A model generated the notes under the pieces. That model saw nothing but the letters and a program-made list of their open reading frames with translations, had not been told where the DNA came from and did not search any database. This document shows positions 42,346-50,748 of a stretch of 52,515 bases of DNA, in pieces. The stretch is from JALHTV01 sp049510055. GTDB taxonomy: Bacteria; Planctomycetota; Phycisphaerae; SM23-33. The stretch lies in contig JBEKZI010000005.1 of the NCBI GenBank assembly GCA_049510055.1, positions 1-52,515 on the forward strand, written 5' to 3'. Each line of letters opens with the position of its first letter. Within the stretch, counting starts at the first letter, position 1. The position numbers were made by a program, and so were the translations under genes.

Positions 42346-43827
42346 CTAAGTGCGGCCCGTCCACTTGCGCACCCTCCAGGCCGCCTGCGTGGCCAGGAGG
42401 GTGGTCAGGAAGACGGGCATTGTTAACGCCGCCCTGGCCTTCACGCGCCAGTTCAGGATCCGCAGCAGCTTGACCACCACCGCCGCGACGTGCAGCGGGC
42501 TGAAAAATCGCCGGTCAACCTTCTTATGAAGGGCCGCAATGTGCCGGGACGAGTACGTGTCGCTATAGACAAAGCCGTGTGAGTCAATGTGGTAACCGGG
42601 CGTCTGCTCGACCAGTGCGCCCAGACCCGAATACGGCTCGTTTCGCAGCCTGGAGACGTGGATCAGGCTCGCGCCGATCGACCGGGCGAACGGCGCGGTG
42701 GAGAGCATCTGCTCCTCCGTCTCGCCGATGTTGCCGACGATGAAATACGCGTTGACCAGCATCTTCGACTGGCGGAGCACTTCGAACCCTTGGCGGACCT
42801 GCTCGACGGTGAACCCCTTGCCCATTGACGCCAGTGTCGCGTCCTGCGTCGACTCCACGCCGACCATCAGGACGATGAATCCGGCCTGCTCCATCTTGCG
42901 GATGACGTCGGGGCGTTTGGCGATCTCCAATCGGGCGTTGACGATGTAGTGTTTGCGAATCCTCCGGGCGATCAGGAGGTCGCAGATTTCGGCGACGCGA
43001 TCCGGCTGGTGGGTGAATATGTCGTCGATGAAGAAGATCACGTCGGCATCGATCTTCTCGATCTCGCCGACGATCGACCGGGGCGACCGCGGCGCCCAGC
43101 GCCGCTTCACGCCCCAGGGGTTGACCGAGAAGTTGCAGAATTTGCAATTGTACGGGCAGCCGCGCGAGCCAGCGACCATGTCGATCTTGATCCCCGTGCT
43201 CACGCCCTTGGTCGTCAAATAGTACGGACGCCGGCGCAAGTCGCGGGCAGGGAGCAGGTCCTCGTCCAGCGGCGCGTTGGCTCGCGGAGCGTTGTGCACC
43301 ACCTGGCCGTCGTCCCCGCGGCGGCTCAGGCCGGCGATCTGTGACCAGGGGCGCCTTGCGGCGATCTCGGCGATCGCCTGCTCGCCGTCGCCGCAGACCA
43401 CGGCGGCCACGTTTGGGCATGCATCCAGCCAGTAACGCGGGTTCTCGGTCGCCGCCCGCCCGCCCAGAATCGTCATCACCCTTGGGGGTAACGCGTTGAT
43501 ATCGTCGCGGATCAGATCGAACTCCTTCCGCCAGTTGATGGAATAGCAGACCAGGTCGGTGTCCGGCCTCAGGAACGGCTGGGTGCTCGGCGTGCGTTTA
43601 TGCCGGAAGTTGATCAGGTCGATCCGCTGGGCGTACGGGCGCAGGGCGGCGGCAACGTATTCCAACCCCAACGGCGGGAAGGCCGTCAGCGACGATCGCG
43701 TCCGCCGATAGGGATAGACGCACAGGATATGGCGGAACGCGACGCTCGGTGATCCAGCAGTGCCCAGGTGGGTTCTCCTAGCATCTGTACCCCCGCGTAA
43801 TTCAGTCTGCCTTATCTGGGATTTCAT
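42346..43827 (-). CDS. B12-binding radical SAM protein
   Basis: 493-residue enzyme. The B12-binding-like region (about 32-165) starts RHILCVYPYRRTRSS and includes VMTILGGRAATENP and CGDGEQAI. The radical SAM motif CPYNCKFC has cysteines 224, 228 and 231, and IIFFIDDIFTHQ-like strands follow. The long frame upstream to 44289 is antisense to mnmG and cannot be coding; it would also read through a -10 element at 43889-43894, so the ATG at 43827 is the first sensible start. A basic C-terminal helix may touch membranes. Substrate unknown. Confidence 0.82.
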   Translation of the reverse strand: MKSQIRQTELRGGTDARRTHLGTAGSPSVAFRHILCVYPYRRTRSSLTAFPPLGLEYVAAALRPYAQRIDLINFRHKRTPSTQPFLRPDTDLVCYSINWRKEFDLIRDDINALPPRVMTILGGRAATENPRYWLDACPNVAAVVCGDGEQAIAEIAARRPWSQIAGLSRRGDDGQVVHNAPRANAPLDEDLLPARDLRRRPYYLTTKGVSTGIKIDMVAGSRGCPYNCKFCNFSVNPWGVKRRWAPRSPRSIVGEIEKIDADVIFFIDDIFTHQPDRVAEICDLLIARRIRKHYIVNARLEIAKRPDVIRKMEQAGFIVLMVGVESTQDATLASMGKGFTVEQVRQGFEVLRQSKMLVNAYFIVGNIGETEEQMLSTAPFARSIGASLIHVSRLRNEPYSGLGALVEQTPGYHIDSHGFVYSDTYSSRHIAALHKKVDRRFFSPLHVAAVVVKLLRILNWRVKARAALTMPVFLTTLLATQAAWRVRKWTGRT

Positions 43828-43888
43828 CCGGGATTTCTCACATAGCCCTGGCCCGCGACCATCGCGGGCCGTAATTCCGTGATTATCC

Positions 43889-43894
43889 ATTATA
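43889..43894 (-). promoter_or_regulatory. -10 element TATAAT for the radical SAM gene
   Basis: A perfect TATAAT on the minus strand, about 55 bases upstream of the ATG at 43827. The -35 region (GGAACA at 17 bases) is poor. Confidence 0.5.
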
Positions 43895-44023
43895 CTTACG
43901 GTTCTGCAAACATGTTCCGGCCCGCTTGGCGTTCTAAGGCCGCAGGTGCCAGGCACTCTGGCAAAAAATACCGCCTCGGCATGACCTGGGCGTCCCAGAG
44001 GCCCGTCTGCTAAAATCCCTCTT

Positions 44024-45949
44024 GTGGAGCCTGCGGAGAAAGACTTTGACATTGTCGTCATCGGCGGCGGGCACGCCGGCGTCGAGGCCGCCTGGGCGGC
44101 GGCGCGGATCGGTCTGCGCACCGCGCTGGTGACGCTGTCGCGGGGAACGATCGCGGCCATGTCGTGCAACCCGGCCATCGGGGGCATCGGCAAGGGGCAG
44201 ATGGTCCGCGAGATCGACGCCCTGGGCGGCCTGATGGGCCTGGCGGCCGACGCCACGGCCATCCAGTTCCGCATGCTCAATCGCTCCAAGGGGCCGGCCG
44301 TCTGGGGCCCGCGATGCCAATCCGACCGCCACGCCTACGCCGCCTGGATGCAGCGGCAACTGACCGCCCTGCCCCGCTTGACTATTTTGGAGGCCCAGGC
44401 CACGGACATCCTCACGGAACGCGGCGCCGTCGTCGGCGTGCGAATCGTCCCTTCTCCACAAGATAACTCCGACCTACGACCTCCGACCTGCGACCTTCGA
44501 CCTTCGACCTTCGAACTGTCGTGCCGTTGTGTCATCGTGACCACCGGCACGTTCCTTAATGGCCTGATGCATCAGGGCGAACGTCGCTGGCCCGGCGGAC
44601 GGTATGAGGAGCCCGGCTGTTCCGCACTGAGCGATTCGCTGCGACGGGCGGGGCTGTCGCTGGAACGCTTCAAGACGGGCACGTGCCCGCGCCTGGCCGC
44701 GGCCAGCATCGACACCGCCCGCTGCACCCGCCAGGACGGCGACGACAAGCCGGCGGCGTTTTCGTTCCTCACCGGCCGCCTGGAGGTACAACAACTGCCC
44801 TGCTGGATCACGGCCACCAACGAAGAGGTCCATCGCATCCTCCGCGACAACCTGCACCGCGCGCCGATGTTCACGGGACAGATCCAGTCCACCGGGCCGC
44901 GCTATTGCCCCTCGCTGGAGACCAAGATCGTCCGCTTCGCCGACAAGGTCAGCCACCCGGTGTTCCTGGAACCGGAGGGTCGCGACACGGACTGGGTTTA
45001 TTGCAACGGCATCTCCACCTCGCTGCCGGCCGACGTGCAGGACGAACTCGTGCATCGCATCGCCGGCTTGGAGCGTGCGGAGATTCGGCGATATGGCTAC
45101 GCGATCGAGTACGACTATGCCCCGCCGACCCAACTGCGGGCCACGCTGGAGACCAAGGCCGTCGCGGGCCTGTTCCTGGCCGGGCAGATCAACGGCACCA
45201 CCGGCTACGAGGAGGCCGCCGCTCAGGGCCTGATCGCCGGCGTTAACGCAGCCGCCCGGTGCCTGGGGTGCGAAGCGATGGTCCTGCGGCGCGACCAGGC
45301 GTACATCGGCGTCATGATCGACGACCTGGTCACCCGCGGCGTCACCGAACCGTACCGCATGTTCACCAGCCGGGCCGAACATCGCCTGCTGCTGCGGTAC
45401 GACAATGCCGACCGCCGCCTGACCGCCATCGGCCGGGACGCCGGGTTGGTGGACGAGGCGCGATGGGCCGCCTTCTCCGCCAAGCGCGACACCGCCGACC
45501 GCGCGGCCGAGCTGCTCGCAGAGACGCGCCACGATGGCAAGTCTCTGGCGGAGTTGCTCCGCCGTCCACAGACGGATCTGGCGGACCTGCTAAGGTTAAA
45601 ATCCGCCGGCCACGACGGTGAACTCGCCGCGCTGCTGGCCTCGCATCCCGCGGCCGTGGCCTCAGCCGTCACCGACGCACGCTACGGCGGCTACCTCGCC
45701 AAACAATCCATCGCCCTGCGACGCATGCAGGAGCTGGACGACAAGCTCATCCCGCAGGACACCGACTACGCGGCCGTCTCGCACCTGCGGCACGAAGCCC
45801 GCGAGAAGCTCACCGCCATCCGCCCCCGCACGCTCGGCCAGGCCTTGCGAATCAGCGGCCTCACGCCGGCGGACGTCACCGTCCTGGCCATCCACTTGGC
45901 CGCCCGAAACGGTCGCCCCAGGCACGGCGGCACCGTTCCCTATCCTTAA
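44024..45949 (+). CDS. mnmG: tRNA uridine-5-carboxymethylaminomethyl synthase MnmG with internal repeat insert
   Basis: 641-residue FAD enzyme that, with MnmE, modifies U34 of several tRNAs. GGGHAGVEAA (14-23), MSCNPAIGGIGKGQ, FRMLNRSKGPAVWGPRCQSDR and CPRL-type segments are all present, as is the C-terminal helical domain. A run encoded by seven 7-nt repeats (44470-44518) gives SDLRPPTCDLRPSTF at about residues 149-165, in a region where MnmG usually has a short strand turn. GTG 44024 has no Shine-Dalgarno; TAAAAT at 44011-44016 lies 7 bases before it, so the mRNA could be leaderless. Confidence 0.95.
   Translation: MEPAEKDFDIVVIGGGHAGVEAAWAAARIGLRTALVTLSRGTIAAMSCNPAIGGIGKGQMVREIDALGGLMGLAADATAIQFRMLNRSKGPAVWGPRCQSDRHAYAAWMQRQLTALPRLTILEAQATDILTERGAVVGVRIVPSPQDNSDLRPPTCDLRPSTFELSCRCVIVTTGTFLNGLMHQGERRWPGGRYEEPGCSALSDSLRRAGLSLERFKTGTCPRLAAASIDTARCTRQDGDDKPAAFSFLTGRLEVQQLPCWITATNEEVHRILRDNLHRAPMFTGQIQSTGPRYCPSLETKIVRFADKVSHPVFLEPEGRDTDWVYCNGISTSLPADVQDELVHRIAGLERAEIRRYGYAIEYDYAPPTQLRATLETKAVAGLFLAGQINGTTGYEEAAAQGLIAGVNAAARCLGCEAMVLRRDQAYIGVMIDDLVTRGVTEPYRMFTSRAEHRLLLRYDNADRRLTAIGRDAGLVDEARWAAFSAKRDTADRAAELLAETRHDGKSLAELLRRPQTDLADLLRLKSAGHDGELAALLASHPAAVASAVTDARYGGYLAKQSIALRRMQELDDKLIPQDTDYAAVSHLRHEAREKLTAIRPRTLGQALRISGLTPADVTVLAIHLAARNGRPRHGGTVPYP
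44470..44518. repeat. seven 7-nt repeats CGACCTN inside mnmG
   Basis: Units in exact register: CGACCTA, CGACCTC, CGACCTG, three copies of CGACCTT, CGAACTG. Because 7 and 3 share no factor, three units give seven codons, so the protein shows a seven-residue period (DLRPPTC, DLRPSTF). The reading frame is kept. Confidence 0.85.
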
Positions 45950-46291
45950 TATAGGTAAGCTGTAAAAGGTAGAGAATCGTCCGAGGGGTCCCTCAGCTCA
46001 AAAAAGTGGAGATTTTTAGCCTCATATTCGTCAAGACTACGCAACAGCGGCTTTCAACAGGGGTTGCGAAAGGCACTGAAAATCGCGTTCTTTCAAGGTT
46101 TTTCTCAAGAAAGTCGAGCTTTGTTTAAGTCAAGGACGCACCTGTTCAGCCGCAAGCAAGGAAGGCGGCAGTAAAGTAGTGACGGACAGGGCGCAGTAAG
46201 GCCGACTGCGGGCCGTTCAAGGACGAGCAGCCCGCAAGGCGTTACTCGCCGAGGAACCCGCGACGCCAATCGCGGGAGCAGGTAAGTCAAG
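45950..46291 (+). ncRNA. candidate structured leader upstream of flgM
   Basis: No protein fits in this 342-base gap. Its last 90 bases can form three successive hairpins: TGCGGGC/GCCCGCA (46207-46213 with 46230-46236), GGCG/CGCC (46238-46250) and CCCGCGA/TCGCGGG (46257-46276). An alternative stem CGCAGT/ACTGCG (46192-46197 with 46205-46210) shares bases with the first, so two states are possible. Known riboswitch cores were not recognised. This is a candidate only. Confidence 0.4.
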
Positions 46292-46582
46292 ATGATCGAA
46301 AACATCCACGGAATTCAGGGGCCAGCGGCGGCTAAGCCGGTTGAACCGGCTGGGGCCGTCGTTCCGCCTAGCACAAATCCGGTCCAACCAGCGGGCATCT
46401 CGGACGTCGTGGAGATTTCCCAGGCCGCCAGGATGGCGGAGATGATCCAGAACATCCCTGACGTGCGGGTGAACGTCGTCGAGCGCGTCCGGGCCGAGAT
46501 CGCCGCTGGGGTCTATGAAACGCCAGAACGGTTGGAGATCGCGATAAACAACCTCATGGATGAGCTGCTGAGTGAGATATAG
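46292..46582 (+). CDS. flgM: anti-sigma-28 factor FlgM
   Basis: 96-residue protein. The N-terminal half is Pro/Ala-rich and probably disordered; the C-terminal half (about 38-96, DVVEISQAARMAEMI...NVVERVRAEIAAGVYETPERLEIAINNLMDELL) is the FlgM sigma-binding region. It inhibits the flagellar sigma factor until the hook is complete. No other flagellar gene is in the window. A hairpin-rich leader precedes it and a strong terminator follows. Confidence 0.88.
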   Translation: MIENIHGIQGPAAAKPVEPAGAVVPPSTNPVQPAGISDVVEISQAARMAEMIQNIPDVRVNVVERVRAEIAAGVYETPERLEIAINNLMDELLSEI

Positions 46583-46617
46583 CCAGTCCCTCGGCAGGAT
46601 AAGACCGGATAGCCCCC

Positions 46618-46647
46618 AGGCACGGATGGATCCGTGCCTGCTTTTTT
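46618..46647 (+). terminator. intrinsic terminator of flgM
   Basis: AGGCACGGA (46618-46626), TGGA loop, TCCGTGCCT (46631-46639), then GC and six T. A strong rho-independent terminator about 36 bases after flgM. Confidence 0.9.
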
Positions 46648-46845
46648 GCGCTTTTTTACGTATTCTTCGTAACTTGCCTTCCCAAACAGGCCTTTGAATG
46701 TTAAGTTGTATAAGGCTGGCAAAGTAAAAGGTCTGGGGAAAAGTAAGCCACTTTGCCGGCTATGGACGGTAACCTTGGTAAGCCGGGGTGGGGCAATCCG
46801 GCATGGATTTGGCTGCGGGTCTTGCCTAGGTAAGGAGGTGTGAAA
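46648..46845 (+). ncRNA. candidate structured leader of the HTH-receiver gene
   Basis: This 198-base gap holds a long stem GCTGGCAAAGT (46715-46725) with ACTTTGCCGGC (46750-46760), 11 pairs including one G-U, and a second stem GCCGG/CCGGC further on (about 46772-46792). The purine-rich loop of the first stem is 24 bases. AGGAGG follows before the ATG. It could be a cis-regulatory RNA; no known class was recognised. Confidence 0.35.
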
Positions 46846-47415
46846 ATGCGCCAGAAGGCCGTTTACACCACAGGTGAGGCTGCGGAGATCTGCAATCTCT
46901 CGCAGCAGACGGTGATTCGGTGTTTCGACAGCGGACAGTTGCAGGGGTTCCGCGTGCCGGGCAGCAAGTTCCGCCGAATTCCTCATGAGTCTCTCATCCG
47001 TTTCATGAAGGAACACAACATTCCCCTGGAAGGGTTCGGCAACGGGAAGATCCGCGTCCTGGTAGTGGATGACGATCCGGAGATCGTCGAGCTGTTCACC
47101 GACGCGCTGAAGGCCGACGGCCGCTTCGACGTCGCCACCGCCAAGACCGGCTACGAGGCCGGCGTGCAGACCCAGCAATTCCGTCCGGACATCGTGATCC
47201 TGGACTTCATGCTTCCGGACATCAATGGCAACGTGGTCTGCAAGACCATCCGTGAGAATCCCCAGTTGAACCACATCAAGATTCTGTTCATCTCGGGCGT
47301 CGTCAATCCAGCCGACGTGGACCGCCTGATGCAAGCGGGCGCCGACGATTTTCTCAAGAAACCCTTCAACATTGAGAAGGTCATCGAGCGAATCCTGAAG
47401 CTGGTGAAGGCCTAA
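46846..47415 (+). CDS. response regulator with N-terminal excisionase-type HTH
   Basis: 189-residue protein. An N-terminal MerR/excisionase-like helix-turn-helix (about 5-55, YTTGEAAEICNLSQQTVIRCFDSGQLQGFRVPGSKFRR) is followed by a receiver (about 68-188, VLVVDDDPEI, phospho-Asp in VILDFMLPD, KKPF). The order is the reverse of OmpR-type regulators. ATG 46846 with AGGAGG at 7 bases is preferred over GTG 46840. It is directly upstream of the HDOD-kinase gene. Confidence 0.92.
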   Translation: MRQKAVYTTGEAAEICNLSQQTVIRCFDSGQLQGFRVPGSKFRRIPHESLIRFMKEHNIPLEGFGNGKIRVLVVDDDPEIVELFTDALKADGRFDVATAKTGYEAGVQTQQFRPDIVILDFMLPDINGNVVCKTIRENPQLNHIKILFISGVVNPADVDRLMQAGADDFLKKPFNIEKVIERILKLVKA

Positions 47416-47435
47416 GTGGAACGTGAGGCCGCACT

Positions 47436-49673
47436 ATGGCGGCTAAGCAAGTTCAACACGATCCCTGGGCGGCGGGACGCCTGACGTCGGCGCAACGGGA
47501 GGATCTGCTGCGTCGATTCAACGGTCGGGCGGTCCTGCCGTCGGTCGCGGTCGCCGTGCTGGAGGCGATGGAGCGCCAAATTTCCGCCGGCGCCGCCGAA
47601 CTCAGCGCCGAACTCCTCGACATCGTTCGGTGCGATCCCCTATTGACCGCACGCGTGCTGTCGGCGGCTGCCTCGCTGGCCTCCCCGCCGATGACCCTGG
47701 CCGCAGCCGTCGGCGGCCTTAGCGCCGACGCGGTTCGCGCGGAACTGCTGGCCCTGGCGGCCATGAGCCCCAAGAAGGTCCACGCCGCCGGCCCCATGGT
47801 CCCCCGCCAACTCCAGCGTCACAGCCTGGCCGTTGCGCTGGCCGCCGAGATGATCGCCTCGCGGCTGGGCGGTACTATCGAGCCCGCGGAGGCCTATACC
47901 TGCGGCCTGCTACACGACCTGGGCAAGCTGGTCCTGGCCGCCGGGCTGCCTAAGAGTTTCCAGCGGGCCGCGGAATTGGCCACGGACGCGCACGGCGACA
48001 TCAGCGACATGGAGCGCCAGGTCATCGGCATCGACCACGCCACCATCGGCCATCGCCTGGCGGAGATGTGGCGGCTGGCGCCGACCCTCGCCGAAATCAT
48101 CTGGCTGCACCATCAGCCGCCGGCGGCCATCCCCGCTGCCGCGCCGGTCAAAATGATCGAACTGGTGGGCCTGGCCGACGCCGTCGCCCGCACGCTGCAA
48201 TTGGGATTCTCGGGCAATTACGTCTTTGCGGAGTCCCTGGAGGAGCAGGCTGGCCGGCTGGGCCTGGCACCGCTGGCGGTGGAGGAAGTCTGCCGGCAGT
48301 TGCCAGCCGTGCTAGAGCACCGCGACCGCCTGGAAGAGTCTCCCGACGCCCACATTCGTCATCATCGTTCCGTCGCCCGCCTGGCGGCCAGGTTAGCCGA
48401 CGTCCACGGGCACGTCCGCGCGCGGGCCGAGGAGGCGGAGGTCCAGGCCGACGCCTTTCGGCATCTGCGGCACTTCGCCGCGACGCTCAGCGGACAGGCC
48501 TCCGTGGCCGACGCCCTGCACCGGATCGCCGAACTGGTCGCCGGCGTCTGCGATTGGCAGCCCTCGGCCGATCAACCGGTCCTGGCCTATGCCGTCGGCC
48601 AGGCGGACGAGGCGGTCCAGATGCTGCGGCATGACGGCAGCCGTCCGCCCGACCGGCGGATGCTGAGACCCGGAAAATCCACGCCGGTTCCGCCCGCCGG
48701 GCCATCCGCAGCCGACGCTATGGCCGCCCTGCTGGCCGACCCGCAGGACGTCGCCGATTGGGCGGACCTGCCCACGTGGCGGCACTGGCCGCTGGTCTGC
48801 GCCGGCCGATGGGTGGGCGGCGTGCTTTTGCCGGCGGCCAAGGTCGCCGCACCGGCCGCGGCCGTGCTGGACGCCGTCGCGGGCGCGCTGGCCATGGCCC
48901 TGGCGGTCGTACAGGGCAAGTGCCGCACGACGCTGCTGAGCGAGGAACTGGCCGAGGCGTTGCAGCGCCAGGCCGCCGCCCAGCAGGCCCAAACCGAGGC
49001 CCGCACGATCTCGGCCATCGGCGAAATGGCTGCCGGGGCGGCCCACGAGCTGAACAATCCCCTGGCCGTCATCTCCGGCCGGGCCCAGCTCATGCGCGAC
49101 AAGGCTGCCGGGGCCGAGGAACGCAAGACCTGGTCCCTCATCGCCGACCAGGCCCAGCGGATCAGCGACACCGTCACCGCCCTGATGGATTTCGCCAGCC
49201 CCCCGCCGCCCCAGCCGGCGGCCGTGGACGCCTTCAGCCTGCTAAAATCTGCGGCGGAAGCATTTTCTTTGTCACCTCATCCTCAAGCCGCCGCCGCACA
49301 GGTCGATATAGAGGTAGCCGACGATACGCCGCCGGCCCTGGCCGATGCCGACCAGATCCGCTCGGCGATCGTCGAGGCGATCACCAACGCCGCAACCGCC
49401 GCCCAGGGCCAGCCGCACATTCACCTGGAGGCCCGCGGCGGCGACGACGGACAAAGCGTGCTGCTGATTGTCAGTGACGACGGACCCGGCATGGACGCCG
49501 CGACGCTGGAACGCGTGTTTACGCCGTTCTTCTCGTCGCAACGGGCAGGACGCCGACAAGGGCTGGGACTGCCCAGGGCGCGACGCTATGTCGAAAATAA
49601 CGCCGGGAAAATCTGGATCACCTCGCAACGAGGACAAGGCACACAGCTTCGCATTCAGCTCCCACGCGCCTGA
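47436..49673 (+). CDS. HDOD domain-histidine kinase fusion
   Basis: 745-residue soluble protein. An N-terminal HDOD domain (about 20-280, with CGLLHDLGK at 156-164) is followed by a GAF-like region (about 330-480), a HisKA domain with His537 in AHELNNPLAVISGRAQL, and a HATPase_c domain (about 620-743, EAITNAATAA and DDGPGMD). HDOD proteins take part in motility and c-di-GMP-related signalling. The fusion lets an HDOD module control phosphorylation directly. Located between two receiver genes that are the likely targets. Confidence 0.9.
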   Translation: MAAKQVQHDPWAAGRLTSAQREDLLRRFNGRAVLPSVAVAVLEAMERQISAGAAELSAELLDIVRCDPLLTARVLSAAASLASPPMTLAAAVGGLSADAVRAELLALAAMSPKKVHAAGPMVPRQLQRHSLAVALAAEMIASRLGGTIEPAEAYTCGLLHDLGKLVLAAGLPKSFQRAAELATDAHGDISDMERQVIGIDHATIGHRLAEMWRLAPTLAEIIWLHHQPPAAIPAAAPVKMIELVGLADAVARTLQLGFSGNYVFAESLEEQAGRLGLAPLAVEEVCRQLPAVLEHRDRLEESPDAHIRHHRSVARLAARLADVHGHVRARAEEAEVQADAFRHLRHFAATLSGQASVADALHRIAELVAGVCDWQPSADQPVLAYAVGQADEAVQMLRHDGSRPPDRRMLRPGKSTPVPPAGPSAADAMAALLADPQDVADWADLPTWRHWPLVCAGRWVGGVLLPAAKVAAPAAAVLDAVAGALAMALAVVQGKCRTTLLSEELAEALQRQAAAQQAQTEARTISAIGEMAAGAAHELNNPLAVISGRAQLMRDKAAGAEERKTWSLIADQAQRISDTVTALMDFASPPPPQPAAVDAFSLLKSAAEAFSLSPHPQAAAAQVDIEVADDTPPALADADQIRSAIVEAITNAATAAQGQPHIHLEARGGDDGQSVLLIVSDDGPGMDAATLERVFTPFFSSQRAGRRQGLGLPRARRYVENNAGKIWITSQRGQGTQLRIQLPRA

Positions 49674-50700
49674 CCCCTCGGCCGCGGGGGAAAATTCTCC
49701 ATCCTGGCAAACGGTTCCCACGGTCCTGGTCATCGACGACGAACCCCATCTGCGCGAACTGCTCGTGGACGCCCTTCGCCAATCCGACGTGGAGGTCTGC
49801 TCTGCCGCCAGCGGCAAGGAGGCCCTGGAGCTGGCCGGACGGCGGCCCGTGGATCTTGTGGTAACCGATCTGCTTCTGGGCGATTGCAACGGCCTGGAGG
49901 TCGTCGGCCGCCTGCGCTCCGCCCGCGGGGCGGACGTGCCGGTCGTCGTCATCACCGCCCATGGCGACTCGCAAACGCTCAGCGAGGCCTCGCGGATTCG
50001 GCCCGTGGAGCTGATGACCAAGCCGCTGGACATCGACCGCCTGCGCTACACCGTGCACCAGGAGCTGTCGCGCCAGGCGGAATGCCGCCGCCTGGCCGGC
50101 CGAAACCTGCAACTCCGCCGGCTCGTGCGCCAGATGAACCACCAGCGCCGCCGGCTGCGCAAGGAGCTGGAGTCCTCGGCCGCCGACGTCGAGGCCACCT
50201 ATCGCGTGCAGCGGCATCGCCTCACCTGCCAGCAAATGCTCATCGAGTACCAGGCGTGCCTGCTGCGGGCCCGCAACGACGACGACGTGTTCAAGGAGCT
50301 GTTCCGCGCGTTCGTGCGGCGCAGCGGCGGGCTGTTCGGCGTGGCCATGGTGTGCAACGCCGACGCCGAGCTGCACATCGTCGGACGATTCGGCGTGCCC
50401 AACCCCGACCCCTTGAGCTTCTGCCAGCACATTACCCAGCCGGCCGTCAACATTATCATGGCCGACCCGCGCGTTACGGCCACCGACGCCGAGGAGCAGC
50501 GCGAGCTGTTCGACCCTGCCATCCACCGCTACCTGATCGGCGTGAACATGCTGACCATCCCCCTGCTGCCCCAGCCCGGCGAACTCATCGGCCTGGTGAT
50601 CCTCTACCGCAAGGGCGAGCAACCCTTCACCGATGAGGACATCTCCCTGGCCGAGCTCATCGGCCAATCCACCGCCCTGGCCGTGGAACGAAACGGGTAG
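49588..50700 (+). CDS. receiver-GAF response regulator
   Basis: 370-residue protein. A receiver (about 44-165, VLVIDDEPHLRELL, phospho-Asp in VVTDLLLGD) is followed by a charged coiled coil (about 180-235) and a GAF domain (about 245-368). There is no DNA-binding or catalytic output domain, so output must be through partner binding. The start at ATG 49588 overlaps the kinase gene by 86 bases; no later ATG or GTG precedes the receiver. Confidence 0.85.
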   Translation: MSKITPGKSGSPRNEDKAHSFAFSSHAPDPSAAGENSPSWQTVPTVLVIDDEPHLRELLVDALRQSDVEVCSAASGKEALELAGRRPVDLVVTDLLLGDCNGLEVVGRLRSARGADVPVVVITAHGDSQTLSEASRIRPVELMTKPLDIDRLRYTVHQELSRQAECRRLAGRNLQLRRLVRQMNHQRRRLRKELESSAADVEATYRVQRHRLTCQQMLIEYQACLLRARNDDDVFKELFRAFVRRSGGLFGVAMVCNADAELHIVGRFGVPNPDPLSFCQHITQPAVNIIMADPRVTATDAEEQRELFDPAIHRYLIGVNMLTIPLLPQPGELIGLVILYRKGEQPFTDEDISLAELIGQSTALAVERNG

Positions 50701-50748
50701 CGTAGCGGAGGGGGGTAGTTCTTCAGCGAGGTATTAAACGCCAGCGAA

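Noticed and set aside
43828..44289. N-terminal extension of the third radical SAM protein
   Set aside because: It is antisense to the start of mnmG and crosses a -10 element.
44470..44518. CRISPR-like array in mnmG and other repeat arrays
   Set aside because: Units of 7-8 bases are directly adjacent with no spacers.
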